From assembly GCA_036401395.1 (NCBI GenBank), contig DASWUZ010000368.1, positions 1-64,000 of the forward strand: a DNA stretch of 64,000 nt, in the 5' to 3' direction. Source of the DNA: DASWUZ01 sp036401395. Its GTDB lineage: Bacteria; Acidobacteriota; Terriglobia; Terriglobales; Acidobacteriaceae. The notes beneath the pieces are model-generated. The model searched no databases. It was not told the origin of the DNA and saw nothing but the letters and a program-made list of their open reading frames with translations. Positions 35,091-44,125 of the stretch are shown here, one piece after another. Positions within the stretch are counted from its first letter, which is position 1; each line of letters opens with the position of its first letter. The translations under genes and the position numbers were made by a program.

Positions 35091-36461
35091 ATGAAGAAGT
35101 TTAAGCTGCTGGTGGCCTCAGGGTGCTATATCGCCGCCCTCTTGTGGGCGTACGCTGTGGTCATCTCACCGGCCTTTTTCGCCGAAGGTTACACTCTCGC
35201 TTGGCGCAACCCGGCTATCATGGTGTGGCTGGTCGTACTGTCCCTACTGCCTGCGGTGCTGCTTCCATACTCGATCAAGACGCCATCTGCGCTAATCCTA
35301 TGGTGGCTTTACCTGTCGACCTATGTCCCTTCCATTCTCGTGCCGGCGATCAGCCTCAGCATGCCTATCGAGAAGCTCTTTCCACTGCAGGTTTCGCTGC
35401 TCGTCTCGATGAGTCTTCTTTGCATCGTTCCATCTCGACCAATTCTCAGGGTGCGCCGGCTCTCGCTCTCACCACACATGTTCTGGGCAAGCTTTGTGGC
35501 CATATGGGTTGGCTGTCTAAGCGTCGTCATCGTGACCGGACATCCGCAGAACCTTGTCGCGAACGTCAACTCCTTGTTCGCCGGGGCTACCGAATACGAT
35601 ATACGGAGTCTCTATTTCACTGAGTCCAATCACGCCATAGGCTATATTGTCGGACAACTCGGCCAGGCTTTCGACCCTTTTCTGATCGCGTACGGACTCG
35701 TATTCCGGCGCAAACCTCTGGTGCTGGCCGGGGTTGCTGGCCAGGTCTTAATCTTTAGCTTCACTGGTTTCAAGGTCGTCCTCTTCTCTACGTTCCTGCT
35801 CCCGCTGGTGTTCTGGTTCCTGCGCGCCGGTATGCGCAATTTCGGTCTCCGCATGACCTATGGATTGGCCGGAATCATCGTGGCGTGCGGCGTGGCCGAC
35901 CTCGCAGTTCCCGGGTCTCCGTTTTCAGGTATGATCACACGCCGTACTCTGGCAGGACCCGGTCTGCTGACCGGCTTCTACTTCGAGCACTACTCGGAGG
36001 TCGCCCACCCAGGAATCGGATACCGCTTCGGGACCGGGGCCCTCTATGGTCCATCAAATGAAATTGGGCGGGTCTACTTCGTAAGCGATCATGTTGATGC
36101 GAACGCCAATCTGTGGGCTGAGGGCTTTGCCGACTTCGGCATCGGGGGCATCTTGGGCTTCACTCTCTTCGTAGGTTTTCTGATCTGGATGTACGACTCT
36201 GCCGCGGATCCCCATCGACTCGATTTGGCCGCGCTGCTTGCAGTTCTACCCGCCATCTCGCTGGGCAATACTTCCCCCACTACGGTCGTGTTAACGCATG
36301 GCGCGCTCGCGGTAGTGGTCTTGCTCTACCTGTCTCCAACTGAAGCAGCCGACATGGCCCCTGAGGACGAAGAGGAGACCGGATGCCAGGAGAACGCACT
36401 GCCTCTGCAGGAGGAGGCAGAAGAGGAAGAGCACGAATTGATGCCAGCGGGAGTGTTCTAG
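35091..36461 (+). CDS. O-antigen/exopolysaccharide polymerase, Wzy-like
   Basis: A 456-residue polytopic membrane protein with about ten hydrophobic segments. The NLWAEGFADFGIGGILGFTL stretch near residue 345 is typical of Wzy-type polymerases, which otherwise share little sequence. The C-terminus is unusual: a strongly acidic tail with EDEEET and EEAEEEEHE. The start at 35091 has GGAAAGGA upstream; an earlier frame start lies inside the amidotransferase gene and was rejected. Position beside flippase and glycosyltransferases supports polymerase function. Confidence 0.78.
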   Translation: MKKFKLLVASGCYIAALLWAYAVVISPAFFAEGYTLAWRNPAIMVWLVVLSLLPAVLLPYSIKTPSALILWWLYLSTYVPSILVPAISLSMPIEKLFPLQVSLLVSMSLLCIVPSRPILRVRRLSLSPHMFWASFVAIWVGCLSVVIVTGHPQNLVANVNSLFAGATEYDIRSLYFTESNHAIGYIVGQLGQAFDPFLIAYGLVFRRKPLVLAGVAGQVLIFSFTGFKVVLFSTFLLPLVFWFLRAGMRNFGLRMTYGLAGIIVACGVADLAVPGSPFSGMITRRTLAGPGLLTGFYFEHYSEVAHPGIGYRFGTGALYGPSNEIGRVYFVSDHVDANANLWAEGFADFGIGGILGFTLFVGFLIWMYDSAADPHRLDLAALLAVLPAISLGNTSPTTVVLTHGALAVVVLLYLSPTEAADMAPEDEEETGCQENALPLQEEAEEEEHELMPAGVF

Positions 36462-36530
36462 ACTCGCTTCTACGTATGGCATCGCTAGTCCCGCGTGCCA
36501 AATAGCCCCTCTATCCCAAGTCGTCGACAT

Positions 36531-37178
36531 ATGAAACCTAACGGCGTCCAAACGAACAGAGGAAAGACGTTGAAAAGGCAATTCGATGTTGCCCTCGGCG
36601 GCATTCTTCTGATTCTTACCGCGCCAGTTTTCCTGTTAGCTGCTCTAGCTGTTGCGTTCGATGGCGGTGCGGTTTTTTTCCGTCAGACCCGCGCCGGACT
36701 CTTTGGCCGACCCTTCCTGATGTTGAAGTTTCGCAGCATGCGCGCGCACCAGACACCTGCGCTGAGCCCACATGAGGTCACCTCCACAGATCCCCTCGTA
36801 ACGAGCACCGGCAAGTGGCTGCGTCGGTTCAAGATCGACGAGCTGCCCCAGCTGCTCAATGTGATTCGCGGTGATATGTCACTGGTGGGGCCAAGGCCGG
36901 CGTTGCTAGAGCAAGCTGCCGAATACGGTGATTATGAATGCCGCCGGCTGGCCGTAAAGCCGGGCATGACAGGATGGACGCAGGTAAACGGAGGCATAGA
37001 GATCTCCTGGCCGGACCGAATTCTACTCGATGTCTGGTACGTCGATCACTGCTCACTCCTGCTCGATTTGAAGATCCTCTTGCGGACATTCGCTGTAGTG
37101 TTCTTCGGTGATGCTTCCAATCACTCCGCGCTAAGAGCAGCAAAGATCCATGCGGCTCATCCGGGCTGGGGCGATTGA
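36531..37178 (+). CDS. Monotopic phosphoglycosyl transferase (bacterial sugar transferase)
   Basis: This enzyme attaches the first sugar-phosphate of the repeat unit to undecaprenyl phosphate. The 215-residue protein is of the short PglC type: one re-entrant hydrophobic segment (ALGGILLILTAPVFLLAALA) after KRQFD, then FFRQTRAGLFGRPFLMLKFR, SMRAH and the catalytic Asp-Glu in FKIDELPQLLNV, with GDMSLVGPRPAL. It lacks the four-helix N-terminal domain of WcaJ/WbaP. ATG 36531 is the likely start; an in-frame GTG at 36495 is an alternative. Short enzymes of this type commonly use UDP-diNAc-bacillosamine-like substrates, which fits the dehydratase and aminotransferase downstream. Confidence 0.92.
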   Translation: MKPNGVQTNRGKTLKRQFDVALGGILLILTAPVFLLAALAVAFDGGAVFFRQTRAGLFGRPFLMLKFRSMRAHQTPALSPHEVTSTDPLVTSTGKWLRRFKIDELPQLLNVIRGDMSLVGPRPALLEQAAEYGDYECRRLAVKPGMTGWTQVNGGIEISWPDRILLDVWYVDHCSLLLDLKILLRTFAVVFFGDASNHSALRAAKIHAAHPGWGD

Positions 37179-37277
37179 GTTCTCCGCATTAGTGCCTGCA
37201 GGGCCTCGGACTCATCTTAGTAACCCAATCCGGCTCGTCTTGCATAAATGCACCACAATTTCGGAAAGACGAAGAGC

Positions 37278-38402
37278 ATGCCCTGTCGAGTTGTACACAT
37301 GACCTCGGTCCACTATCCGTTTGATACGCGCATCTTCCACAAGGAATGTATCAGCCTCGCCATGGCAGGTTATGACGTAACGCTGATCGCGCCGCATGCC
37401 GAGGGAGACGTAACGCGGGGAGGAGTTAAACTCCGCGCTGTAACTCCGCCGAGGAATCGCAACGAGCGCATCAAGCAAACTGTGCCCGCGGTCTATCGTG
37501 CGGCAGCAGAAGCGGACGCGGAGATCTACCATTTCCACGACGCGGAGCTGATGCCCATAGGCGCAATGCTGCGGATGCGCGGTAAAAAGGTGATTTATGA
37601 CGTACACGAAGACAATCCGGGCTCAGTGTTCAGCAAGAAGTGGATACCGGACCCGCTGAAGAAGCCCGCATCGCTCGCTATGGCGGCTTGCGAGGCGGGG
37701 TTCGGTACCGCTTGGAACCACGTTATAGCCGCTACACCGAAGATAGCCGGGAAGTTTGCAAAGGGCCGGACCAGCGTGGTACAGAACTTCCCGTGGAAGA
37801 CTGAGCTGGTCCTCGCGGAAGGCATTCCTTACGAACAGCGTGAAAACGTTGTGGCCTATGTCGGGTGGCTTGGCGACCTTCGTGGTCTCAGAGAGATGAG
37901 ACAAGCCCTGGAGCTGGCAGTACAAGAAGTTCGAGTCCGCCTGATCGTCGGTGGCGCAGTCAAGCCAGGCGCAAAGGCAGACTACCTCGGAGGTAACACT
38001 GAAGACGGGCTGATAGAGTACCTCGGGTATGTTAAACGCCCTGAAGTTGCGCAGTTGCTAGGTCGCGCTCGGGCAGGGATACTGCTGTTGCATCCTACCT
38101 TTAACTACCTGCCATCCCAGCCTACGAAACTCTTCGAATACATGGCTGCGGGCTTGCCAGTTATCATGTCCGACTTTCCTTACATCCGGTCCGTCGTGCA
38201 GGACGCCAATTGTGGCATTCTCGTCGACCCGCTAAATCCTGTGGAGAGTGCGAATGCAATTGTTTGGATCATGCAGCACCCCGCCGAAGCCGCGGAGATG
38301 GGCAGGAGAGGCCAGCGTGCCGTGGCGGAGCACTATAACTGGGAGCACGAGGCAGAGGGACTGATCGCGACTTACAAGCAAGTGCGGGCCGCCCGTACGT
38401 GA
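37278..38402 (+). CDS. Glycosyltransferase, GT4-like
   Basis: A 374-residue GT-B glycosyltransferase. It begins CRVVHMTSVHYPFDTRIFHK, with IYHFHDAELMPIGAMLR in the N-terminal Rossmann half. The C-terminal half carries AGILLLHPTFNYLPSQPTKL and FEYMAAGLPVIMSDFPY, the E-x7-E type nucleotide-sugar site of family GT4. It should add a sugar to the lipid-linked intermediate on the cytoplasmic face. GAAGAG precedes the ATG at 37278; ATG 37248 is in frame but lacks a ribosome-binding site. Its stop overlaps the next glycosyltransferase start (GTGA). Confidence 0.88.
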   Translation: MPCRVVHMTSVHYPFDTRIFHKECISLAMAGYDVTLIAPHAEGDVTRGGVKLRAVTPPRNRNERIKQTVPAVYRAAAEADAEIYHFHDAELMPIGAMLRMRGKKVIYDVHEDNPGSVFSKKWIPDPLKKPASLAMAACEAGFGTAWNHVIAATPKIAGKFAKGRTSVVQNFPWKTELVLAEGIPYEQRENVVAYVGWLGDLRGLREMRQALELAVQEVRVRLIVGGAVKPGAKADYLGGNTEDGLIEYLGYVKRPEVAQLLGRARAGILLLHPTFNYLPSQPTKLFEYMAAGLPVIMSDFPYIRSVVQDANCGILVDPLNPVESANAIVWIMQHPAEAAEMGRRGQRAVAEHYNWEHEAEGLIATYKQVRAART

Positions 38403-39664
38403 ATATCTGGCTGGTCAACCATTACGCTAACGCTCCGACCGCGCCTGGCGATGCGCGTCACTTTAGCCACGCGCGCGAACTGATCCGGCGCGGCAATAAG
38501 GTTCGCGTGATTGCATGCAGCTATCACCACCTTACTCACGAACATATTCCCATGGCTGCGAAGCGCAGGTGGGAGCATCAAGTGCTGGACGGCGTACCCT
38601 TCACCTGGATCAGAGCGAGCCCCTACGAGCAACATGCAGCGGCACGTGTCCGGAACATGTTCCAGTTCTCGCTATCTACCGCGAAACTAGACTGGGCCGC
38701 GGACCTTACCGCCCCGGACCTCATCCTCGGCTCCAGCCCACATCCCTTTGCAGCTCTAGCCGCTGAGCGAATTGCGGCCCGATTCGGTGTGCCATTCGTA
38801 CTTGAGATTCGCGACCTTTGGCCATACGTCCTCACCGAAGTTGGGGGCTATTCGAAGCATCACCCCTTCGTCATCATGGTCGACCGCACCATGCGCCACC
38901 TATACAGTCGCGCGGCCAGCATCATCATGTTCTCCCGCGACTCACGAGATCTGCTCATTGCTTCCGGAGCCGCCGCAGAGAAGATACTGTGGATACCGCA
39001 TGGCGTGGACCTGATGATGAATCCACAGCCGCGTCCCGCTCCCGCGGATGGTGTATTTACCGTGACCTACATCGGAGCCCATAATCGCTGGAACGACCTG
39101 GATCCGATCCTGGATGCCGCCAAACTTCTGCAGTCCTCAAGTCAGATCAAGATAGTATTCCGCTTTGTCGGTGACGGGGCGTGCAGGCCTGCACTCATCA
39201 GGAGGGTAGAGACCGAGGGCATAGCAAATGCGGAGTTCCTTGGTGCTAGACCAAAGAACGAGATACCCGCTCTCCTGCATTCTTCCGATGCCTTTATTCT
39301 CAATAATCGGGTGGACGAGGTCTCTAAAGGCTGGATGAGCTTCAACAAGGTCTACGAATATCTCGCGGCGGGTCGTCCAGTAGTGTTTGGCTGCTGCACT
39401 CCAATCAACCCTGTGCATGAATCCGGTGCGGGATTACTGGTCGACGCTGGCAATGCGACTCAGATTGCCAAGGCAGTGGAGGCGCTCGCCTCGCAGTGTC
39501 CTGAGCGCCTCGAGCAGCTAGGACATCAAGGGCGCCTTCACATAGAACAGCACTACGATGTCAGGTATCTGGTAGATCGTTTCGAGGCAATGGCTTTCCA
39601 GATAGCTTGCCTTAGATCGCAGCCTGTCTCACCTGAACAAGTACACCTCCCTACGCAAATCTGA
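38399..39664 (+). CDS. Glycosyltransferase, GT4 WbuB-like
   Basis: A 421-residue GT-B enzyme. The start region IWLVNHYANAPTAPGDARHF is typical of the WbuB-like group of GT4, as are LGSSPHPFAALAAERIAARF, VLEIRDLWP and ASIIMFSRDSRDLLIASGA. The C-terminal half has FNKVYEYLAAGRPVVFGCC with the conserved glutamate. The GTG start overlaps the stop of the preceding glycosyltransferase by four bases, so the two are coupled. With the phosphoglycosyl transferase these two enzymes could build a trisaccharide repeat; that count is inference. Confidence 0.9.
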   Translation: MNIWLVNHYANAPTAPGDARHFSHARELIRRGNKVRVIACSYHHLTHEHIPMAAKRRWEHQVLDGVPFTWIRASPYEQHAAARVRNMFQFSLSTAKLDWAADLTAPDLILGSSPHPFAALAAERIAARFGVPFVLEIRDLWPYVLTEVGGYSKHHPFVIMVDRTMRHLYSRAASIIMFSRDSRDLLIASGAAAEKILWIPHGVDLMMNPQPRPAPADGVFTVTYIGAHNRWNDLDPILDAAKLLQSSSQIKIVFRFVGDGACRPALIRRVETEGIANAEFLGARPKNEIPALLHSSDAFILNNRVDEVSKGWMSFNKVYEYLAAGRPVVFGCCTPINPVHESGAGLLVDAGNATQIAKAVEALASQCPERLEQLGHQGRLHIEQHYDVRYLVDRFEAMAFQIACLRSQPVSPEQVHLPTQI

Positions 39665-39743
39665 CTGTGTCCTTCCGAGTTATTTAGTGGACTGACACAG
39701 CAAGCGCACCTACTTAGTACCTGAAGGAAAGGCATGGAACATC
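39665..39743 (+). other. Gap with inverted repeat and short upstream frame
   Basis: CTGTGTC (39665-39671) pairs with GACACAG (39694-39700) around a 22-base loop. AGGAAAGG is spaced ideally for an ATG at 39734 that encodes only ten residues and overlaps the start of the next gene. This could be a translational control or chance. Confidence 0.25.
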
Positions 39744-40889
39744 ATGTTGCAAGCAGAGCTCTGTGAAACGGCTAAGCAAAGGCAAACGCCGGAATTCCGA
39801 TTCACGGGAGATGACGCTGTTACCTGCGAAAGTGATGAAGAATGGGACCGCCTGATCTCGGGTACGGAGAATCGGGATGTGTACTATCGTCCTGGATATG
39901 TTCGGGCCTATGAGAAAGCAGGTGCAGCGAGATCGGTCGCCGTCGTAGTCTCGGCTCTCAGTAGTCAGTTTCTAATCCCGCTTGAAGTGCGATCGCTGAC
40001 GGAACTTAGATTTACCGAGCAGACCAGTGGTTATGACGCCATAACTCCCTACGGCTATGGAGGCATTCTCCGTCTTGCCGGTCCTGAGGAGGTTGATTAT
40101 GAGACCACGGCCGCACTTTGCTCTGCCCTGCGTCACTGGTGCATAAAGAATGACATCGTTTCCATTCTGCTCCGTCTTCACCCGCTCTTGAACCAGGCGC
40201 GCTGGTTCCACAGGGCGCCTGAAGGTGTATTGCTGCTCCCTTATGGTCCCACTGTCGGTTTAGACCTGGACGCGTGGGACTACGACAAAGAGCGGCTTAA
40301 AGGACTTACGCGTGGTCGCCGGGCCGATCTCAATTTTGCTCACCGTAATCTCCGACTTACCTGGGCATCCAACTCACCAGAAGAGATGAATAGCCATCTC
40401 CGGCACTTTCGAACTATATACGAGCAGCGCATGGGTGAGTTAGACGCAGATAAATCGTATTTCTTCCCGCCGGAGTACTATGCGGCCCTGGTATCGGGCC
40501 TCGGCAACAATGTCGATATCGCCGTTGCCTGGCATGGCGAGCAAGTCGTCGGTGGGGGGATCTATCTGGCGGGAAATCAATTCGCTCATGCTCATTTGAC
40601 GGGGACCAACGAGGCCGGCCGCTTCCATCGTGCCAACACATTGCTGATCAACGAAGCCGCAAGGTGGGGGCGGCGTCGGGGCTGTCGCTGGCTGCATCTT
40701 GGAGGAGGCAAGAGTGGCGATAACGCTCTATTCGAATACAAAAAGAGCTTTGGGGGGGCACTCTTTGACTATTCCTTCGTAGGTTTGATTGCAGATGAGA
40801 AGCGCTACGTGCGGCTTACTCAATTACGCAGTATTCAAGGCACCCTGCCGCCCCCGCGACTCGGCTACTTTCCCCAGTATCGAGCCTAA
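39744..40889 (+). CDS. FemAB/GNAT-like acyltransferase
   Basis: A 381-residue protein with the double-GNAT architecture of the FemAB/BioF2-like acetyltransferase group. The C-terminal half shows LKGLTRGRRADLNFAHRN, YEQRMGELDADKSYFF, HLTGTNEAGRFHRANTLLIN and LHLGGGKSGDNALFEYKKSF, which match that family. Members transfer amino acids or acyl groups to peptidoglycan precursors or sugars. In a polysaccharide locus a role in acylating an amino sugar is plausible but unproven. The start is ATG 39744, twelve bases after AGGAAAGG. It is followed by the aminotransferase gene with a five-base gap. Confidence 0.82.
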   Translation: MLQAELCETAKQRQTPEFRFTGDDAVTCESDEEWDRLISGTENRDVYYRPGYVRAYEKAGAARSVAVVVSALSSQFLIPLEVRSLTELRFTEQTSGYDAITPYGYGGILRLAGPEEVDYETTAALCSALRHWCIKNDIVSILLRLHPLLNQARWFHRAPEGVLLLPYGPTVGLDLDAWDYDKERLKGLTRGRRADLNFAHRNLRLTWASNSPEEMNSHLRHFRTIYEQRMGELDADKSYFFPPEYYAALVSGLGNNVDIAVAWHGEQVVGGGIYLAGNQFAHAHLTGTNEAGRFHRANTLLINEAARWGRRRGCRWLHLGGGKSGDNALFEYKKSFGGALFDYSFVGLIADEKRYVRLTQLRSIQGTLPPPRLGYFPQYRA

Positions 40890-40894
40890 TTCTT

Positions 40895-42130
40895 GTGGCC
40901 ATTGAAAGTATAAGCACAGCGATACGATTTGCCGCGGTTGCGCCGGCCTGCTTAATCGCGCCTATCTCGTCGGCGCCCTGGCCGGTCTTCGGTGAGGAAG
41001 AGGTCGCCGCTGCGGCCAGGGTGCTTCGTTCAGGCAGGGTGAACTACTGGACTGGCCAGGAGGGCCGACTGTTCGAGGAGGAGTTTGCGCAAATCGCGGG
41101 TTGCAGATATGCAGTCGCCGTGGCGAACGGGACCGTCGCGCTCGAACTGGCACTTCGGGCCGTGGGCATCGGTTCCGGCGATGAAGTGGTAGTGCCCAGC
41201 CGCACATTCTTTGCAACGGCGAGCAGCGTAGTCGCAGTTGGCGCTCGCCCGGTCTTCGCCGATGTCGACCGGAACTCACAGAATCTGACGGCCAACACCA
41301 TCCGCGCGGTGCTAACCCCTAGAGTTAGAGCCATCATCGCGGTCCATCTCGCCGGATGGCCGTGCGACATGGATTCGATTCTCGCTCTGGCGCATGAGTT
41401 CAATATAAAGCTCGTTGAGGACTGTGCTCAGGCACATGGCTCAACCTATAAAGGCGCCCCGGTCGGCTCTTTCGGATATGCAGCTGCGTTCTCGTTCTGT
41501 CAGGACAAAATAGTCACCACAGCGGGCGAGGGAGGTATGGTAACGACAAATTCCCAGGAGCTGTGGAAGGCGATGTGGTCTTACAAAGATCATGGCAAGA
41601 GTCACGACGCTGTCTTCATGCGAGATCATGCGCCGGGCTTTCGATGGCTTCACGAAAGCTTCGGGACTAACTGGCGACTCAGCGAGGTACAGTCTGCCGT
41701 GGGCCGCGTCGGCCTCCGCAAGTTACCTGGATGGCTGGCTTCAAGGCATAGTAACGCGTCGATCCTGACGGATCGACTTTCTGCGATACGCGGCCTTCGC
41801 GTGCCGGTTGTTCCGGAGTACATCAAGCGAGCGTGCTACAAGCAGTATGTGTTCACAGTACCTGACGAACTGTCGGATGGTTGGGACCGGGACCGCATCG
41901 CGGCGGCGATTTCCGCTCACGGCGTACCCTGCAGCACGGGTAGCTGCAGCGAAATCTACATGGAGCAGGCTGTTCCGATCGAATGGAGGCCGCCCGCCAG
42001 ACACGCGGTAGCAAGAGAATTGGGCAGTACGAGCCTGATGTTTATGGTCCATCCAACCCTGACGCACGAACATATGGATCACACCTGTAGAGTCGTGGAA
42101 CACGTAATGGCTGTGGCGTCACGGACGTAG
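40895..42130 (+). CDS. DegT/DnrJ/EryC1-family PLP sugar aminotransferase
   Basis: A 411-residue PLP enzyme of the sugar aminotransferase family. Markers are VANGTVALELALRAVGIGSG, VVPSRTFFATASSVVAVGA, LVEDCAQAHGSTYKG and the PLP-lysine segment SFCQDKIVTTAGEGGM. It would aminate a keto-sugar nucleotide. Since the next gene is a WbpM/PglF-like 4,6-dehydratase, the likely substrate is UDP-4-keto-6-deoxy-GlcNAc (PglE-like step), by context. The start is a GTG at 40895 and the first ~30 residues are not conserved; a later start is possible. Confidence 0.9.
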   Translation: MAIESISTAIRFAAVAPACLIAPISSAPWPVFGEEEVAAAARVLRSGRVNYWTGQEGRLFEEEFAQIAGCRYAVAVANGTVALELALRAVGIGSGDEVVVPSRTFFATASSVVAVGARPVFADVDRNSQNLTANTIRAVLTPRVRAIIAVHLAGWPCDMDSILALAHEFNIKLVEDCAQAHGSTYKGAPVGSFGYAAAFSFCQDKIVTTAGEGGMVTTNSQELWKAMWSYKDHGKSHDAVFMRDHAPGFRWLHESFGTNWRLSEVQSAVGRVGLRKLPGWLASRHSNASILTDRLSAIRGLRVPVVPEYIKRACYKQYVFTVPDELSDGWDRDRIAAAISAHGVPCSTGSCSEIYMEQAVPIEWRPPARHAVARELGSTSLMFMVHPTLTHEHMDHTCRVVEHVMAVASRT

Positions 42131-42247
42131 CAAGGTGTCACTGCCAAGAAGCCTACCGAATCTCCGTACGTCCAGTGTCGAAGAGTGTGCGCCGCAACTT
42201 ACCCCAGTAGCAAGCCGCTTATTAAATGTTTTAGAGGAAAGCCAGAG

Positions 42248-44125
42248 ATGCTGCGACAACGTAGTTGGCTTATGTTCTTCGTGCAGTCCGTGACGGTAGG
42301 CACTGCGCTGGTTTTATCCTGGCTTCTAAGATTCGACTTCGTATTCTGGAATGTCCGCCTTCTTCTTCTCGCACTTCCTCTGCTAATTTCTGTTCGATGG
42401 ATGTGCATGTATCTGTTCAAGCTAACCCACGGCTACTGGCGCTACACGGGGCTTGGGGATATGAAGGATCTGGTGAAAGCGGTCGCCAGCGGATCGATCG
42501 GCTTCTTCGTGCTGTTGCGTCTGGTCGCCGGAGTCCGAGCATTTCCCTATTCGATATATATAGTTGAAAGTCTTCTTTCTTTCCTAATGCTCGCGAGTCT
42601 GAGGGTGCAGGCACGCATGATCCTGCAGAGCAGAGAAGCGCGCCGAGTCGGAGCGAGGACCCGTGTTCTTATTGTAGGCGCCGGCTCCGGGGCCGCTTTG
42701 CTGCTGAATGCCTTGAAGAGAAAAAACTATTACGCAGTAGGCATTGTTGACGACGATCCTCATAAGCAGAAGACAAAACTCGCGGGGGTCGCAGTCGTCG
42801 GGGTGGTCAAGGACCTGCCGTCGCTGGCAGAGCGGTATCGTGCATCGGAGATACTCATTGCGGTTCCCTCTGCAACCGGCGCCCAAATGCTCCAAATTAC
42901 GGATTTTTGTGGACGGTCGGGGCTGCCTTTCCGGGCGGTTCCGAGTCTCCCTGACCTCATTGACGGCAAGGTGACAATTTCAGAGTTTCGCGAAGTCAAG
43001 CTTGATGACCTGCTTGGTCGCAAGCCGGTGGTACTCGACTCATCCACAGTGACGACGCGACTCCGCGGACGAGTTGTGATGGTCACTGGGGCAGCGGGCT
43101 CCATAGGGTCGGAACTCTGCATGCACATCCTGCGCTGTATGCCGAAGAAGCTAATCTGCGTCGACCAGGCCGAGACGCCACTGTTCAACTTGCAGCAGCA
43201 AGTGATGGCGGACGCAAGCATCGAGATCGTCTACTCCGTTGCCGACATCACGGACACGGAACGTATGCGGAGGCAATTCGTGGAGCATGACGTTCGCGTC
43301 GTCTTCCATGCAGCGGCTTATAAGCATGTACCGATGACCGAGGCAAATCCCTACGAGGGTCTCAAGAACAATGTCTTCGGCCTAATGGACTTGTTGCAGA
43401 CTGCCGAGTTGTGCGGCTGCGAAGACTTCGTGCTCATCTCCTCAGACAAGGCGGTAAAGCCTAGCAGTCTTATGGGGTGCACCAAGAGGCTGGGCGAAAT
43501 GATCGTAGGCGCGCGAAGGACTCCGCGTACGCGGTGTGTTTCTGTGCGATTCGGCAACGTGCTCGGCTCGCAGGGCAGCGTGATCCCTGTCTTCCAGGAG
43601 CAGATACGAAACGGCCGTCACATCACGCTCACTCATCCGCAGATGACCCGATACTTCATGACGATTCCAGAGGCCGCATCGCTGGTCCTGCAGGCATTCA
43701 CTATAGGAGAGCACGGGGACATTCTGGTACTTGACATGGGCAATCCAATCCGGATCCTTGACCTAGCGAAGACTCTGCTGCGTGTGTCCGGCAAGTTGGA
43801 GAGCGACGTCCCGATCATCTTTACGGGAATGCGACCCGGAGAGAAGCTGCACGAGGAGCTCTTTTACGACACAGAGGTCCGCCTTCCGACCTCAATCCCT
43901 AAAGTGATTCGCGCTCAAGGGCCTCTCCCCGATTGGAATACGCTGCACGGAACTCTTCGCGAGTTGCAGGCGGCAGCTTACAGCGAGGGGCCTGATCTGG
44001 TTCGGACCCGGGTGAAACGGATCATTACCGAGTATGAGTGGGAACCAACTATTGAAATGGAATTGCTGACAGGCGTGTATCAGCAGTCTCACGCCGGTCC
44101 GGCACGGCATTCCCACTTCGCATGA
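42248..44125 (+). CDS. Membrane nucleoside-diphosphate-sugar dehydratase, WbpM/PglF-like
   Basis: A 625-residue enzyme that removes water from UDP-GlcNAc to give a 4-keto-6-deoxy sugar. Four N-terminal membrane helices (about residues 10-125) precede a CoA-binding-like Rossmann domain (VLIVGAGSGAALLLNALKRK). The dehydratase domain follows: VMVTGAAGSIGSELC, FHAAAYKHVPMTE, ISSDKAVKPSSLMGCTKR. In the last motif the usual catalytic Tyr is Met, as in WbpM and PglF, while the Lys is kept. The ATG at 42248 has GAGGAAA upstream and was preferred over a GTG-started extension at 42185. Its stop overlaps the next gene (ATGA). Confidence 0.94.
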   Translation: MLRQRSWLMFFVQSVTVGTALVLSWLLRFDFVFWNVRLLLLALPLLISVRWMCMYLFKLTHGYWRYTGLGDMKDLVKAVASGSIGFFVLLRLVAGVRAFPYSIYIVESLLSFLMLASLRVQARMILQSREARRVGARTRVLIVGAGSGAALLLNALKRKNYYAVGIVDDDPHKQKTKLAGVAVVGVVKDLPSLAERYRASEILIAVPSATGAQMLQITDFCGRSGLPFRAVPSLPDLIDGKVTISEFREVKLDDLLGRKPVVLDSSTVTTRLRGRVVMVTGAAGSIGSELCMHILRCMPKKLICVDQAETPLFNLQQQVMADASIEIVYSVADITDTERMRRQFVEHDVRVVFHAAAYKHVPMTEANPYEGLKNNVFGLMDLLQTAELCGCEDFVLISSDKAVKPSSLMGCTKRLGEMIVGARRTPRTRCVSVRFGNVLGSQGSVIPVFQEQIRNGRHITLTHPQMTRYFMTIPEAASLVLQAFTIGEHGDILVLDMGNPIRILDLAKTLLRVSGKLESDVPIIFTGMRPGEKLHEELFYDTEVRLPTSIPKVIRAQGPLPDWNTLHGTLRELQAAAYSEGPDLVRTRVKRIITEYEWEPTIEMELLTGVYQQSHAGPARHSHFA

